Assembly: GCA_029961685.1 (NCBI GenBank)
Contig: JARWKL010000006.1
Coordinates: 9,554,748 to 9,618,747, forward strand
Direction of reading: 5' to 3'
DNA length: 64,000 nucleotides
Origin: Aristolochia californica
Lineage: Eukaryota; Streptophyta; Magnoliopsida; Piperales; Aristolochiaceae
Shown here: piece by piece, positions 10,301 through 24,386 of the stretch
Position numbering within the stretch: the stretch's first letter is position 1
How the letters are laid out: each line of letters begins with the position of its first letter
Program-made: the position numbers and the translations under genes
The notes under the pieces: generated by a model
Told to the model about the DNA's origin: nothing
What the model saw: the letters and a program-made list of their open reading frames with translations, nothing else
Databases searched by the model: none

Positions 10301-13300
10301 ATTGTGATCTATTTGCCTTTTTATTTATTTGTTTCGAGATAAAGGGAAAAGTGAAAAGTCAAGTTTTGATTTAAGAAAAATGTATACATCTAAATTGGAA
10401 TTGCACAAATGTAGAGAGAGATAATTCCAAAAAGTGTCCGTTACTTTTAGGGATTGCAAACTCTTTTTAATTTTTATATATTAGGTTTTGGAATCATCAG
10501 GAAATGGGGGAGGTGCAGGATTGCTAATTGAGTGTTGACTCCCAATCCATAAGTCATTTCTTACAAAAATATAGGCCATTACTCAAGATTGACAGATAAA
10601 TCACATGACAATCATCTATGATTTTTAGGTCGGCGTTTGTGTAAATGGGCATAACAATGGCTTGTTTGACTCGGGTAAATATCCCACCACACGTTCACTT
10701 CAGAATTTGATGAGGTCTGGATCCCATAGGTCTTTCTTTAACCTGTTTCAAACATGCATATCCATATTTAAAACATGTGTAGGGTCAATTACAAATCTCT
10801 TTCTTATAAAATTCCAACTTATTAGGGTTGAACTTTCTTTACTTACATTTGTTGTTGTTTTAATTTTTTTGCATAAATAAACTCTAAAATTTTCATTTTG
10901 ATGAGATCTTTTTGCCTTTTTATCTCTGTTTAAGAGATAAATGGAAAAGTGAAAACTCACGTTTTGATTTATGAAAAAATTATACATCTAAAATGGAAAT
11001 GCTCAGATGTTGAGAGAGATAATTCCAAAATGTTTCGTAATTTTCAGGGATTGCAAACTCTTTCTAGTTTATATATATTAGGTTTCGCAATCGTCGGGAA
11101 AAGGGGGCGGCTAGGGATTTTTAACTAAGTGTTGACTCCCAATCCAAAAGTCATTTCTTACAAAAATATATCATGTTACGTATGATTGACTGATAAATCA
11201 CTATACAATCAAATATGATTGTTAGGTTAGCATTTTTTTTATTGGGCAAAATAATGGCTTGTTTGACTAGGTTAATATATCACCGAACGTTCACTTGAGA
11301 ATTTAATGAGGTATGGATCCGATAAGTCATTTGCATCTTTAATATGTTTCAAGCATACATATCCATATTTAAAGCATGTGTAGGATCAATTAGAAATCTC
11401 TTTCTTATAAAATTCCAAGCTATTAGGGTTGAATGAGTGGAATTTCCAAAACTTGTATATCAAAACTTTTGTGTTCATTTGTGGTATGTGAGTAAATTTT
11501 CTTTATCTACATTTGTTGTTGTTTGAAATTTTTTGCATACATAAACTCTAAAATTTTAATTTTGTTGTGATCTAATTGCCTTTTTATCTCTTTGTTTTCG
11601 AGATAAAGGGAAAAGTGAAAACTCAAGTTTTGATTTCAGAAAAAATAATACATCTAAAATGGAAAAGCACAAATTTAAATAGATATAATTCCAAAACATT
11701 TTCGTAATTTTTATGGATTGCAAAATATTTCTACTTTTTATATATTAGGTTCCGCAATTGTCGGGAAAAGGGGGAGGCGGGGGATATTTAACTGAGTGTT
11801 GACTCTAATTCCATAAGTCATTTCTTACAAAAATATAGCCCATTACACATGATTGACCGGTAAATTACTTTACAATCATCTATGACTGTTAGGTCAGTTT
11901 TTTTGTAAATGGTGAAAATAATGGCTTGTTTGACTCGGGTAAATATCCCACTGCACGTTCACTTGAGAATTTCATGAGGTCCGGATCCCGTAGGTCATTT
12001 GTATCTTTAACACGTGTCAAGCATGCATATCCATATTTAAAATTTGTGTAGGGTCAATTAGAAATCTTTTTCTTATAAAATTCCAAGCAATTAGGGTTGA
12101 ACTTTCTTTACTTACATTTGTTGTTGTTTAAATTTTTTTGTTTACATAAACTCTAAAATTTTCATTTTGTTCTGATCTATTTTCCTTTCTATCTCTGTTT
12201 ATGAGATAAAGGAAAATGTGAAAGCTCAGGTTTTGATTTATGAAAAAAATATACATCTAAAATGGAAATGCACAAATGTAGAGAGAATTAATTCTAAAAA
12301 GTTTCCGTAATTTTTAGGGATTGCTAATTCTCTCTAGTTTTTATATATTAGGTTTCGTAATTGTCGGGAAAAGGGGGAGGCAAGGGATTTTTAACTAAGT
12401 GTTGACTCCTAATCCACAAGTCGTTCCAAACAAAAATATATCCCATTACGCATGATTGACCGAGAAATCACTTTAGGATCATCTATGATTGTTAGGTTAG
12501 CATTTTTGTAAATATACCACCACACGTTCACTTGAGAATTTAACGAGGATTGGATCCCATAAGTTATTTTCATCTTTAACATGTTTCAAGCATGCATACC
12601 CATATTTAAAACATGTGTAGGAACAATTAGAAATCTCTTTCTTAAAAAAGTTCACGCAATTAGGGTTGAACTAGTGGATATCAAAAACTAGTGGATTTCC
12701 AAAACCTGAATATCAAAACTTTTTTATTCATATGTGGTGTGTGGAAAAATTTTCTTTACTTACATTTGTTGTTATTTTAAATTTTTTCCATACATAAAAT
12801 CTAAAATTTTCATTTTGCTGTGATATATTTGACTTTTTCCTTTTTTGTTTATGAGATAAAGGGAAAAGGGCAAACTCTAGTTTTGATTAAAGAAAAAAGT
12901 ATACATCTAAAATGGAAATGCACAATTGTAGAGAGAGATAATTCCAAAAAGTGCCCAAAATTTTTAGGGATTACAAATTTTTTCTTGTTTTTATGTATTT
13001 GGTTTCACCATGTCGGGAAATGGGGGAGGCAAAGGATTTTTAACTGAGTGTTGACTCCCAATCCATAAGTCATTTCTTATAAAAATATAGCCCGTTACGC
13101 ATGATTAACCGATAAATCACATTACAATCATCTATGATTATTTGGTCAGCTTTTATTTAAATGGGCAAAATAATGACACCTTTGACTCGGATCCCACTGC
13201 ACGTTCACTTGAGAATTTAATGAGGTTTGGATCCCATAGGTCATTTCCATCTTTAACATGTTTCAAGCATATATATCCATATTTAAAATATGTGAAGAAT

Positions 13301-16300
13301 CAATTAGAAATCTCTTTCTTCTAAAATTCCATGCTATTAGGGTTGAACAAGTGGAATTTCCCAAACTTGGATATCAAAACTTTTGTGTTCATTTGTAGTG
13401 TGTGAATAAATTTTATTTACTAACATTTGTTGTTGTTTTAAAATTTTCGCATATATAAACTTTAAAATTTTATTTTGTTGTAATCTATTTGCCTTTTAAT
13501 CTCTTTGTTTTGAGATAAAGGGAAAAGTGAAAACTCACGTTTTGATTTAAGCAAAAAAGTACACATAAAAATGGGAAATTCACAAATGTTGAGAGAGATA
13601 ATTCCAATAAGTGTCAGTATTTTTTAGGGATTTCAAACTCTTTCTAATTTTTATATATAAGGTTTTGCAATCGTCGGGAAATGGGGGAGGCGGAGAATTT
13701 CTAAGTGAGTGTTGACTTCTAATTGATAAGTTATTTATAAAAAAAATATAGACCATTACGCATGATTGACTGATAAATTACATGACAATCATCTATGATT
13801 GTTAGGTCATCTTTTTTTTTTTAAATTGGCATAATTATGGCTTGTTTGACTCAGGTAAATATCCCACCGCACGTTCACTTTAGAATTTCATGTGGTCTGG
13901 ATCCCATAGGTCATTTGCATCTTTAACATATTCCAAGCTGCATATCCATATTTAAAACATGTGTAGGGTCAATTAGAAATCTCTTTCTTATAAATTCCAA
14001 GCAATTAGGGTTGAACTTTCTTTACATACATTTGTTGTTGTTTTAATTTTTTGCATTCATAAACTCTAAACTTTTCGTTTTGTTGTGATCTATTTGCCTT
14101 TTTATCTCTGTTTACGAGATAAAGCGAAAAGTGAAAACTCACATTTTTATTTATGAAAAAAGTATACATAAAAAATAGAAATACACAAATGAAGAGAGAT
14201 ATAATTCCAAAAACTTTCTGTAATTTTTAGGAATTGCTAACTCTTTCTAGTTTTTATATATTAGGTTTCACAATCATCGGGAAAAGGGGGAGGCGGGGGA
14301 TTTTTAACTGAGTGTTGACTCCCAATCCTCAAGTCATTTCTAACAAAATTATATCCCATTACGCATGATTGACCAATAAATCACTTTACAATCATCTATG
14401 ATTGTTAGGCTAGTTTTTTTTAAATGGGCAAAATAATGGCTTGTTTGACTAGGGATAAATATACCACCGCACGTTCACTTGCGAATTTAATGAGGTTTGG
14501 ATCCCATAGGTCATTTGCATCTTTAACATGATTCAAGCATGCATATCCATATTTAAAACATGTGTAGGATCAATTATAAATCTCTTTCTTAAAAAATTCC
14601 AAGCTATTAGGATTGAACTAGTCGAATTTCCCAAACTTGGATATCAAAACTTTTGTCTTCATTTGTGGTGTGTGAATAAATTTTTTTTACTTACATTTGT
14701 TGCTGTTTTAAAATTTTTGCATACATTAAATAAAAAATTTTCATTTTATTGTGATCTATTTGCCTTTTTATCTATTTGTTTAGAGATAAAGGGAAAACTG
14801 AAAAGTCAGGTTTTGATTTTAGAAATATGTATACATCTAAATATGAATAGCACAAATGTAGAGAGAGATAATTCCAAAAAGTGTCTGTAACTTTTAGGGA
14901 TTGCAAACTCTTTCTAATTTTTATATATTAGGTTTCACAATCTTTAGGAAATGGGGGAGGTGCAGGATTTCAAATTGAGTGTAGACTCCCAATCCATAAG
15001 TCATTTCTTACAAAAATATAGCCCATTACTCAAGATTGACCGATAAATCACATGACCGATAAATCACATGACAATCATCTTTGATTGTTAGGTCTGCGTT
15101 TGTGTAAATGGGCATAATAATGGCTTGTTTGATACAGGTAAATATCCCACTGCACGTTCACTTAAGAATTTCATGAGGTCTGGATCCCATAGGTCATTTG
15201 TTTCTTTAACCTGTTTCAAGCATGCATATCCATATTTAAAACATGTGTAGGGTCAATTACAAATCTCTTTCTTATAAAATTCCAAGTTATTAGGGTTGAA
15301 CTTTCTCTACTTATATTTGTTGTTGTTTTAAATTTTTTCCATAAATAAACTCTAAAATTTTCTTTTTGTTTAGATCTTTTTGCCTTTTTATCTCTGTTTA
15401 CTAGATAAAGGGAAAAATGAAAACTCACGTTTTGATTTATGAAAAAAGTATACATCTAAAATGGAAATGCACTAATATAGAGAGCGATAATTCCAAAATT
15501 TTCTGTAATTTTTAGGGTTTGCAAACTCTTTCTAGTTTTTATATATTAGGTTTGGCAATTGTTAGGAAAAGGGGGTGGCAAGGGATTTTTAACTAAATGT
15601 TGACTCCCAATCCAGAAGTCATTTCTTACAAAAATATATCCCGTTACGTATGCTTGACCGATAAATCACTATACAATCATATATGATTGTTAGGTTAGCT
15701 TTTTTGTAAATGGGCAAAATAATGGCTTGTTTGACTAGGTTAATATACCACCGCACGTTCACTTGAGAATTTAATGAGGTATGGATCCAATATGTTATTT
15801 GCATCTTTAATATGTTTCAAGCATACATATCCATATTTAAAACATGTGAAGGATCATTTAAAAATCTCTTTCTTATAAAATTCCAAGCTATTAGGGTTGA
15901 ACGAGTGGAATTTCCAAAACTTCTATATCAAAACTTTTGTGTTCATTTGTGGTGTGTGAAATAAAATTTCTTTACATAAATTTGTTGTTTTTTAAATTAT
16001 TTGCATACATAAACTCTAAAATTTTCATTTTTCTGTGATCTATTTGCCTTTTTATTTTTTTGTTTATGAGATAAAGGGAAAAGTGAAGACTCTAGTTTTT
16101 ATTTAAGAAAAAAGTATACATCTTAAATGGAAAATCACAATTGTAGAGAGAGGTAATTCCAAAAAGTGCTCGAAATGTTTAGGGATTGCGAACTCTTTCT
16201 TGTTTTTATGTATTCAGTTTCACAATCGTCAGGAAAAGGAGGAGGCGGGGGATTTTTAACTGAGTGTTGACTCCCAATCCATAAGTCATTTCTTACAAAA

Positions 16301-19300
16301 ATATATCCCATAGGCGGGGGAAATACATATTTTTAACTGATTGACAGATAAAGCACATGACAATCATTTATGATTGTTAGGTCTGCTTTTATTTAAATGG
16401 GAAAAATAATGACTTGTTTGACTCAGGTAAATATCCCACCGCATGTTCACTTGAGAATTTAATGAGTTTTGGATCCCATAGGTCATTTGCATCTTTAACA
16501 TGTTTCAAGCATGTATTTCCATATTTAAAATATGTGAAGGATCAATTAGAAATCTCTTCCTTATAAAATTCCAAGCTATTAGGGATGAACTAGTGGAATT
16601 ACCCAAACTTGGATATAAAAATTTTTGTGTTCATTTGTGGTGTGTGAATAAATTTTATTTACTTACATTTGTTGTTGTTTTAAATTTTTTGTAGACATAA
16701 ACTCTAAAATTTTCATTATGTTGTGATCTATTTGACTTTTTATTTTTTAGTTTATGAGATAATCGGAAAAGTGAAAACTGAAGTTTTGATTTAAGAAAAA
16801 ATTATACATCTAAAATGGAAATGCACAATTATAGAGAGAGATAATTCCAAAAAGTGGCCGAAATATTTAGGGATCAATGATTGCTAGGTTAGCTTTTATA
16901 TATAAGGGCAAAATAATGACTTGTGTGACTCGGGTAAATATCCCACCGCACGTTCACTTGAGAACTTAATGAGGTTTGGAGACCATAGGTAATTTGCATC
17001 TTTAACATGTTTCAAACATGTATATCAATATTTAAAATATGTGTAGGATCATTTAGAAATCTCTTTCTTCTAAAATTCCAAACTATTAGGGTTGAACAAG
17101 TAGAATTTCACAAACTTGGATATCAAAACTTTTGTGTTCATTTGTGGTATGTGAATAAATTTTCTTTACTTACATTTATTTTTGTTTTAAATTTTTTTCA
17201 TATATAAACTCTAAAATTTTCATTTTATTGTGATCTATTTGCCTTTTTATCTCTTTGTATTGAGATAAATGGAAAAGTGAAAACTTAGGTTTTGATTTAT
17301 GAAAAAAGTATACATCTAAATTGGAAATGCACAAATGTTGAGAGAGATAATTCAAAAAAGTGTTTGTAATTTTTAGGGATTGCAACCTTTTTCTAAGTTT
17401 TATATATTAGGTTTTGCAATTGTCTGGAAAAGGGTGTGGCAGTGGATTTCTAACTGAGTGTTGACTCCTAATCGAAAAGTCATTTCTCACAAAAATATAG
17501 ACCATTACGCATGAATGACTGATAAATCACTTTACAATCATTTATGATTGTTAGGTTAGCTTTTTGTAAATGGGTAAAATAATGGCTTGCTTGACTAGGG
17601 TAAATATACCACCGCATGTTCACTTGAGAATTTAATGAGGATTGGATCCCATAAGTCATTCGCATCTTTAACATGTTTCAAGCATGCATATCCATATTTA
17701 AAACATGTGTAGGAAGAATTAGAAATCTCTTTCTTATAAAATTTCAAGTTATTAGGGTTGAACTAGTGGAGTTTCCCTAACATGGATATCAAAACTTTTG
17801 TGTTCATTTGTGGTGTGTGAATAATTTTTCTTTACTAACATTTGTTGTTGTTTTTAATGTTTTGCTTACATAAACTCTAAAATTTTCATTTTGTTGTGAT
17901 CTATTTGCTTTTTATCTCTTTATTTACAAGAAATAGGGAAAAGTGAAAACTCAAGTTTTGATTTAAGAAAAAAGTTTACATCTAAAATGGAAATGTAAAA
18001 ATGTTGAGAAAGATTATTCCAAAAAGTGTTGGTAATTTTTAGGGATTTCAAACTCTTTCTAGTTTTTATATATTAGGTTTCGCAATCGTTAGGAAAAAGG
18101 GAGGCGAGGGATTTTTAACTGTGTTGACTCCCAATCCATAAGGCATTTCTCACAAAAATATAGCCCGTTACACATGATTGACCGATAAATCACATGACAA
18201 TCATCTATGATTGATAGGTCAACTTTTTTGTAAATGGTGAAAATAATGGCTTGTTTGACTCGGGTAAATATCCCACCGCACGTTCACTTGAGAATTTCAT
18301 GAGGTCTGGATCCCATAGGTCATTTCTATCTTTAACATGTTTCAAGCATGCGTATCCATATTTAAAACATGTGTAGGGTCAATTAGAAATCTCTTTATTA
18401 TAAAATTCCAAGCAATTAGGGTAATTGAGTGTTGACTCCCAATCAACAATTCATTTCTAACAAAAATATATCCTGTTACACATGATTGATCGATAAATCA
18501 CTTTACAATCATCTATGATTGTTAGGATATGTTACGGTCCCGGATCTGACACAAGGATTCGTTGTTGACGTTCTGGTTCGGCCTTGGGGAATTGTTGACT
18601 AACATGGTGGATTCGTAGGGAGACAGAGAACGAAAATCATACCAAAGGAAAACTTGAAAACCTTAGAGCTTGTTGAGGAGATCTCTCAGCCTGTTTAACC
18701 TAAAATTGATGTAAAATCAATGCTTGTCCTTCTCATTACTCTTACCCCTTAAATAGGGTTCACCTAGTTAGGGCTTAAGATCAATTATTACAATAATACC
18801 CCTATAAATAAAATATTACAAAATTACTCCTATAATAAAATATTCTAAAAATACCCATGTGGCCTAAAACTGAAATAAAATAAAGTAAATTAAAGAAAAA
18901 TAATTAAAATAATAATATTATTGTATTCAGAACATTACACCCCCCTGGAAGAATGAGCTTGTCCTCATGCTGGAAAGTAGGGTCTGTATGCCGACGTCTC
19001 CACCTGTGCCCAAATAGCATCTGCGATACCTATGTCCACCTTCTGGACGTCCAAAATTGGATCTTTTTTTTTTTTAGTTGGCCGGTCCAAGTTAGCTTTT
19101 CTGTAAATGGGAAAAATAATGGCTTGTTTGACTAGGGTAAATATACCACCGCACGTTGACTTGAGAATTTAATGAGGTATGGATCGCATAAGTCATTTGC
19201 ATCCTTAACATGTTTCAAGCATTCATATCCATATGTAAAACATGTGTAGGAACCATTAGAAATCTCTTAGGGTTGAACTAGTGGAATTTCCCAAACTTGG

Positions 19301-22174
19301 ATATCAAAATTTTTGTGTTCATTTGTGACGTGTGAATAAATTTTCTTTACTTACATTTGTTATTGTTTTAAATTTTTTGCATACACAAACTCTAAAATTT
19401 TTATTTTTTTGTGATCTATTTGCCTTTTTATCTCTTTGTTTCGAGATAAAGGGAAAATTGAAAACTCAGGTTTTGATTTAAGAAAAAAGTATACATCTAA
19501 ATTGGAAATGCACAAATGTTGAGAGAGATAATTCAAAAAAGTGTCTGTAATTTTTTGGGATTGCAAACTCTTTCTAATTTTTATATATTAGGTTTCACAA
19601 TCGTCGGGAAAAGGGGCTAGCGGAGGATTTCTAACTGAGTGTTGACTCCTAATCGATAAGTCATTTCTTACAAAAATATAGACCATTATGCATGATTGAC
19701 TGATAAATCACATGACAATCATCTATGATTTTTAGGTCAGCTTTTTTTATAAATGGGCATAAAAATCTCTTATTTGACTCAGGTAAATAATACACCGCAC
19801 GTTCACTTGAGAATTTCATGAGGTCTGGATCCCATTGGTCATTTGCATCTTTAACATGTTTCAAGCATGCATATCCATATTTAAAACATGTGTAGGGTCA
19901 ATTAGAAATCTCTTTCTTATAAAATTCCTAGCTATTAGGGTTGAACTTTCTTTACTTACATTTGCTGTTGTTTTAGTTTTTTTGCATACATAAACTCTAA
20001 AATTTTCATTTTTTTGTGATCTATTTGCCTTTTTATCTTTGTTTACGAGATAAAGGGAAAAGTGAAAACTCACGTTTTGATTTATGGAAAAAGTATAATT
20101 CTAAAATGGAAATGCACTAATGTTGAGAGAGATAATCTCAAGAAGTTTCTGTAAGTTTTAGGGTTTGCTAACTCTTTCTATTTTTTATATATTAGGTTTC
20201 GCAATTGTCGGAAAAAGGGGGAGGCAGGGGATTTTTTACTGAGTGTTGACTCCCAATTCACAAGTCATTTCTAACAAAACTATATTCCTTTACGCATGAT
20301 TGACCAATAAATCACTTTACAATCATCTATGATTGTTAGGTTAGGTTTTTTGTAAATGGGCAAAATAATGGTTTGTTTGACTAGGGTAAATGTACCACCG
20401 CATGTTCACCTGAGTATTTAATGAGGTTTGGATCCCATAAGTCATTTGCATCTTTAACATGTTTCAAGCACGCTTATCCATATTTAAAACATGTGTAGGA
20501 ACAATTAGAAATCTCTTTCTGATAAAATTTCAAGATATTAGGGTTGAACTAGTGGAATTTCCCAAACTTGGATATAAAAAAATTTGTGTTCATTTGTGGT
20601 GGGTGAATAAATTTTCTTTACTTACATTTGTTGTTGTTTTAAATATTTAGCATACATAAACTCTAAAATTTTCATTTTGTTGTGACCTGTTAGCCTTTTT
20701 ATCTCTTTGTTTACAAGATAAAGGGAAAAGTGAAAACTCAAGTTTTGTTTTAAGAAAAAAGTATACATCTAAAATAGAAATGTAAAATTTTAGACAGAAA
20801 TAATTCCAAAAGGTGCTTGTAATTTTTTATGATTGCAAACTCTTTCTTGTTTTTATGTATTAGGTTTCGCAATCGTCGGGGAAAGGGGGAGGTGGGCAAT
20901 TTTTAACTGAATGTTGACTCCCAATCCATAAGTCATTTCTTAAAATAATATAGCTCGTTACGCTTGATTGTCCGATGAATCACTTTAAAATCATCAATGA
21001 TTGTTAGGGCAGATTTTTTTTAAATGGGTAAAATAATTGCTTGTTTGACTCAGGTAACTATCCAACCGCACGTTCACTTGAGAATTTAATGAGCTTTGGA
21101 TCCCATAGGTCATTTGCATCTTTAACATTTTTCAAGCAAGCATATCCATATTTTAAACATGTGTAGGATCAATTAGAAATCTCTTTCTTCTAAAATTCCA
21201 AGCTATTAGGGTTGAACTAGTAGAATTTCCCAAAGTTGGATATCAAAACTTTTGTATTCATTTGTGGTGCGAGAATAAATTTTCCTTACTTACATTTGTT
21301 GTTGTTTTAAATTTTTTGCGTACATAAACTATAAAATTTTGATTTTGTTGTGATCTATTTGCCTTTTTATCTCTTTGTTTACGAAATAAAGGGAAAAGTG
21401 AAAACTCAAGTTTTGATTTAACAAAAAAGTATACATCTAAAATGAAAATTCAAAAATGTAGAGAGTGATAATTCCAAAAAGTGCCCATAATTTTTAGGGA
21501 TTGCAAACTCTTTCTTTTTTTTATATATTAGGTTTTGCAATTGTCGGTAAAAGGGGGAAGCGGGGGATTTTTAACCGAGTGTTGACTCCATATCCATAAC
21601 TCATTTTTTATAAAAAGACAGCCCGTTACGCACGATTGACCAATAAAACACTTTACAATCATTTATGATTGTTTGGTCAGCTTTTCTGTAAATGGGAAAA
21701 ATAATGGCTTGTTTGACTCGGGTACATATCCCATCGCACGTTCACTTGAGAATTTAATGAGGTTTGGATCTTATAAATCTTTTGCATCTTTAACATGTTT
21801 CAAGCATGCATAACCATATTTAAAATATGCGTAGGATCAATTAGAAATCTCTTTCTTATAAAATTCCAAGCTACTAGGGTTGAACTAGTGGTAGTTCTCA
21901 AACTTGGATGTAAAGTAGTCTTCATTTGTGGTGTGTGAATTTTTTTTTGCTTACATTTTTTGTTGTTTTAAATTTTTTGCGTACATAAACTCTAAAATTT
22001 TCATTATGTTGTTATCTATTTGCCTTTTTATCTCTTTGTTTACGAGATAAAGGGAAAAGTGAAAACTCAGGTTTTGATTTATGAAAAAGGTATACATCTA
22101 AATTTGAAATGCACAAATGCACATGTGCAGGATCAATTAGAAATCTCTTTCTTATAAAATTCCAAAGCTATGCA
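4364..22174. repeat. Tandem satellite array, ~600/~668 bp alternating monomers
   Basis: About 27 head-to-tail AT-rich monomers. A GAGTGTTGAC landmark recurs at 4721, 5388, 5987, 6658, 7260, 8457, 9060, 9665, 9907 and 10530, and on to about 21580. The spacing is mostly ~668 or ~600 and alternates in the better-ordered parts. Long monomers carry an extra ~65 bp box (GGAATTTCCCAAACTTGGAT and the following GTGTGTGAATAAA); short ones lack it. Several units are disrupted: a deletion and ~57 bp duplication near 7783-7860, a join near 9740, an 18 bp duplication near 15030-15070, and a rearrangement near 16300-16340. Recurrent 60-120 codon frames in it are copies of one another and drift by frameshift, so I do not call genes. 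Non-satellite DNA interrupts it at 18530-19078. Confidence 0.95.
18530..19078 (-). mobile_element. Gypsy-type LTR fragment inside the satellite
   Basis: The stretch from 18530 (TGTTACGG) to 18939 (ATTACA) has LTR-like ends of opposite orientation. Immediately right of it the minus strand reads a C-rich/G-rich polypurine tract and a short coding end (HEDKLILPGG-like), as at the 3' end of chromodomain gypsy elements such as G3. So this is a 3' LTR with ~100 bp of internal sequence from a minus-strand element. It is followed by a T12 run (about 19066-19077), then satellite resumes. The 5' LTR is absent, so it is a truncated insertion. The LTR is A/T-rich with a TATAAATAAAAT tract near 18805. Confidence 0.65.
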
Positions 22175-22447
22175 GACCTGATGATAGCCGGACAGCAAGT
22201 CAAGCTTGGTGAAAATTTTTGCCCCATGGAGTTCATCTAGGAGTTCATCCACCACTGAAATGGGAAACTTGTCCTTAACTGTCTTGGCATTTAATTCCCG
22301 GTAATCAACACAAAACCGCCATGTGTGGTCCTTTTTCTTCACCAGCAAGACATGGGACGAGAATGGAGAGGTGCTCGGCCTTATGAGGCGGTGGTCAAGC
22401 ATGACAGCACATTGCCTTTCAATCTCATCTTTTTGAAGGTGGGGGTA
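22175..22447 (-). pseudogene. G1 reverse transcriptase, N-terminal fragment
   Basis: Fingers/palm start of a gypsy [41 protein letters not shown] and [13 protein letters not shown], with the first catalytic Asp in TKLDL. It is cut at 22175, before the second catalytic motif (FxDD), by the junction with satellite DNA. The last ~14 codons of the open frame are satellite read-through. Confidence 0.85.
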
Positions 22448-22999
22448 TCAATAGGGCAGCACCACCACAACTTCGGAGCCAGCCTTCAAATGGATTCTGT
22501 GATCACAGTGGCGTAAGGGAGGTAGGCTGCTGGGTGGGAGGAATAGATCAGCAAATGCTTCTAGCAGTGAGTCCAACGTGTGGACAATGGGCTTCTGCTG
22601 CTGGATGGTATGCAGTTGTGCTGCACCTTCGGTAGGAGGGCCTTGTAGTGTGACTCTGAGGTGCTGCCATTCAAAGCTCATGGTAAGGGCAGCAAAGCCC
22701 CATAAAATTGGCCCTAATGTCTGGAGCCACCTCACCCCGAGCACGAGATCAAAACTAGAGAATGATATGATATAAAAATCTGCTAAAAAGCAATGTCCAG
22801 CAATGGCGAACTGGACAGACTTGTTGACCCCATAGCTTGGTACCTTGTCCCCATTGGCAATGGACAATGAAGCAGTTGGCTGGGATTGCACTGGAAGTTT
22901 CAAATACTTGGTGGTGGTAAGGCTAATGAAATTGTGGGTGCTGCCGGAGTCCACTAGACCCACCAGTGGCTGGGTATCAACCAGCACACAGAGCTTCAT
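22448..22999 (-). pseudogene. G1 aspartic protease and pol linker
   Basis: A 183-residue open stretch with the gypsy protease active site GLVDSGSTHNFIS near residues 15-27 and the flap/closing motif FDLVLGVRWLQTLGPI near residues 83-98. The pol linker leading to RT follows (LPPLRHCDHRIHLKAG). The protease processes Gag-Pol. The frame shifts just before the RT fingers, so RT is not in frame. Confidence 0.8.
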
Positions 23000-23049
23000 T
23001 GTGGTGGTGGTCTAAAGGATGGTAATGGCACGGATGGAGACCTCTGGTT

Positions 23050-23823
23050 TGTCAGTAGCAACCTCTTCCACCGGCGGTGCTTCCTCTTCTTCTTCTTCTT
23101 CCAGTTCCACCCAAAAACGTTTCTTGCAGCGGTGACCGCTGGTATAGTGTTCATCACAATTGAAGCATAAACCTTGTTCTTTCTGGGCTTCAATTTCTAT
23201 TCCGGTGAGTTTTTTGATTGCTGGTTGCTGGGCTTGAGGGGGTTTTGGATGGGAGGGAGGACTGCTGCGCCAATGAGAGCGGTTGGATGACCCTCCCGAG
23301 GTGGTTTTCCCCGATGGGCTTCTTGTTTTGAAATTTGTTTTTGGCCTCCAAAGTGCGAGTGAAATTCATAGCTCGGGCCAAATCGGGGGGGTGGGGGGGG
23401 GCGCATGAGTTCTGCTTCCAACCACAAGGCCTCATTTAATCCTGTTGTGAAGAAGCTAACTTGCTGATCTACTTGGACCACATTGCTAGCTCGGGATAAC
23501 TTCTCCCGAAAATTTTTCTGGTACTAAGCAACACTGCCGGTCTGTTTTAAGAAGATGAGATCACTCAATGGGTTGGCGTGGGTGGAAGGCCCAAACCTGA
23601 TAGTGCATTGTTCTGTAAATTCTTGCCAAACGATGCCCGGGTGCTCTCTTTCTAGTTGTTGGCCCCACAACTGCGCTTCGTCGAGCATGTGAAAGGTGGC
23701 CAACGCCACTCTGTCCACTACAACAATACGTTGATGGAGAAAAAAATTCTTGCTTCGGTAGATCCAAATTAAAGGGTCCTCTAAGGGAGACCATAACCTA
23801 CTGCTCGTGAAGGGAGACAGCAA
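23050..23823 (-). pseudogene. G1 gag
   Basis: Gypsy gag: DPLIWIYRSKNFF and ATFHMLDEAQLWGQ, then FGPSTHANPLSDLIFLKQTGSVA, matching the retrotransposon gag domain of G2 and G3. A Pro-rich segment follows (about 23190-23480, two overlapping frames, so a frameshift), then a CCHC-like knuckle, CFNCDEHYTSGHRC, at about 23126-23167 and an acidic Glu run. An in-frame stop sits at about 23526. It would form the virus-like particle; it is not functional here. Confidence 0.8.
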
Positions 23824-24386
23824 CCTGGTTCATCAAGAGGGGAACCTCCCTATTCGTGTTCTGTTTCTGGGTTCAAATGTTCGATGGCTTTCATTCCCAC
23901 TTGCCCTTTCTTAAGCTGTTCGAAGAGGAGGCAAAATAATTACATACATTGCCATTATATGGCTTACATGTCTAAAGCTGAAACATACAAATTGAGCTAA
24001 GTTGCTGCATCAATCAGAATTACAAAAATAGCCATCTTGGCTTACACGCTCAGCATGCTGAATATGATGAGCTATTGAAATAGTTGCTGAGAATGCTGAA
24101 TTAATTCCAATACAAAACACTTCCATAAACACTTCAACTACGACGCCTTTGGATGAATTGTTCGGCTATTGAGTCTATAACATTAAAACTCACTCCTAGC
24201 CAGTAAGCCATTGCTTCATACTCTAGTATTAATGCTGGAAGTAGGGAACACTCCACTGCTATCGGTAGTATGTCTATCGACATTGCTTTGAAGTGTCCAC
24301 CACAGGGTCCCTCTATAGGACAACAACTCTCAAGTGGTAGGAGTCATAAAAGCCATTACAAGGGGGGATAACATAGATGTAATCAT

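Larger units (their letters stand above)
22175..23910 (-). mobile_element. Truncated Ty3/gypsy element G1
   Basis: Minus-strand gag, protease and the first part of RT of a gypsy element related to G2 and G3. It is cut inside RT at 22175, where satellite sequence abuts it, and in gag near 23830-23910. No LTR is visible on either side. Several frameshifts split gag. The element is a dead fragment at the right edge of the satellite array. Confidence 0.85.

Noticed and set aside
4271..21300. Many 60-120 codon frames with a shared motif (FPKLGYQNFCVHLWCVNKF) across the satellite.
   Set aside because: They recur only because monomers are copies, they are interrupted at different points, and they have no start context or conserved end. 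Not genes.
22325..22775. Plus-strand frames opposite G1.
   Set aside because: They are antisense shadows of RT and protease.
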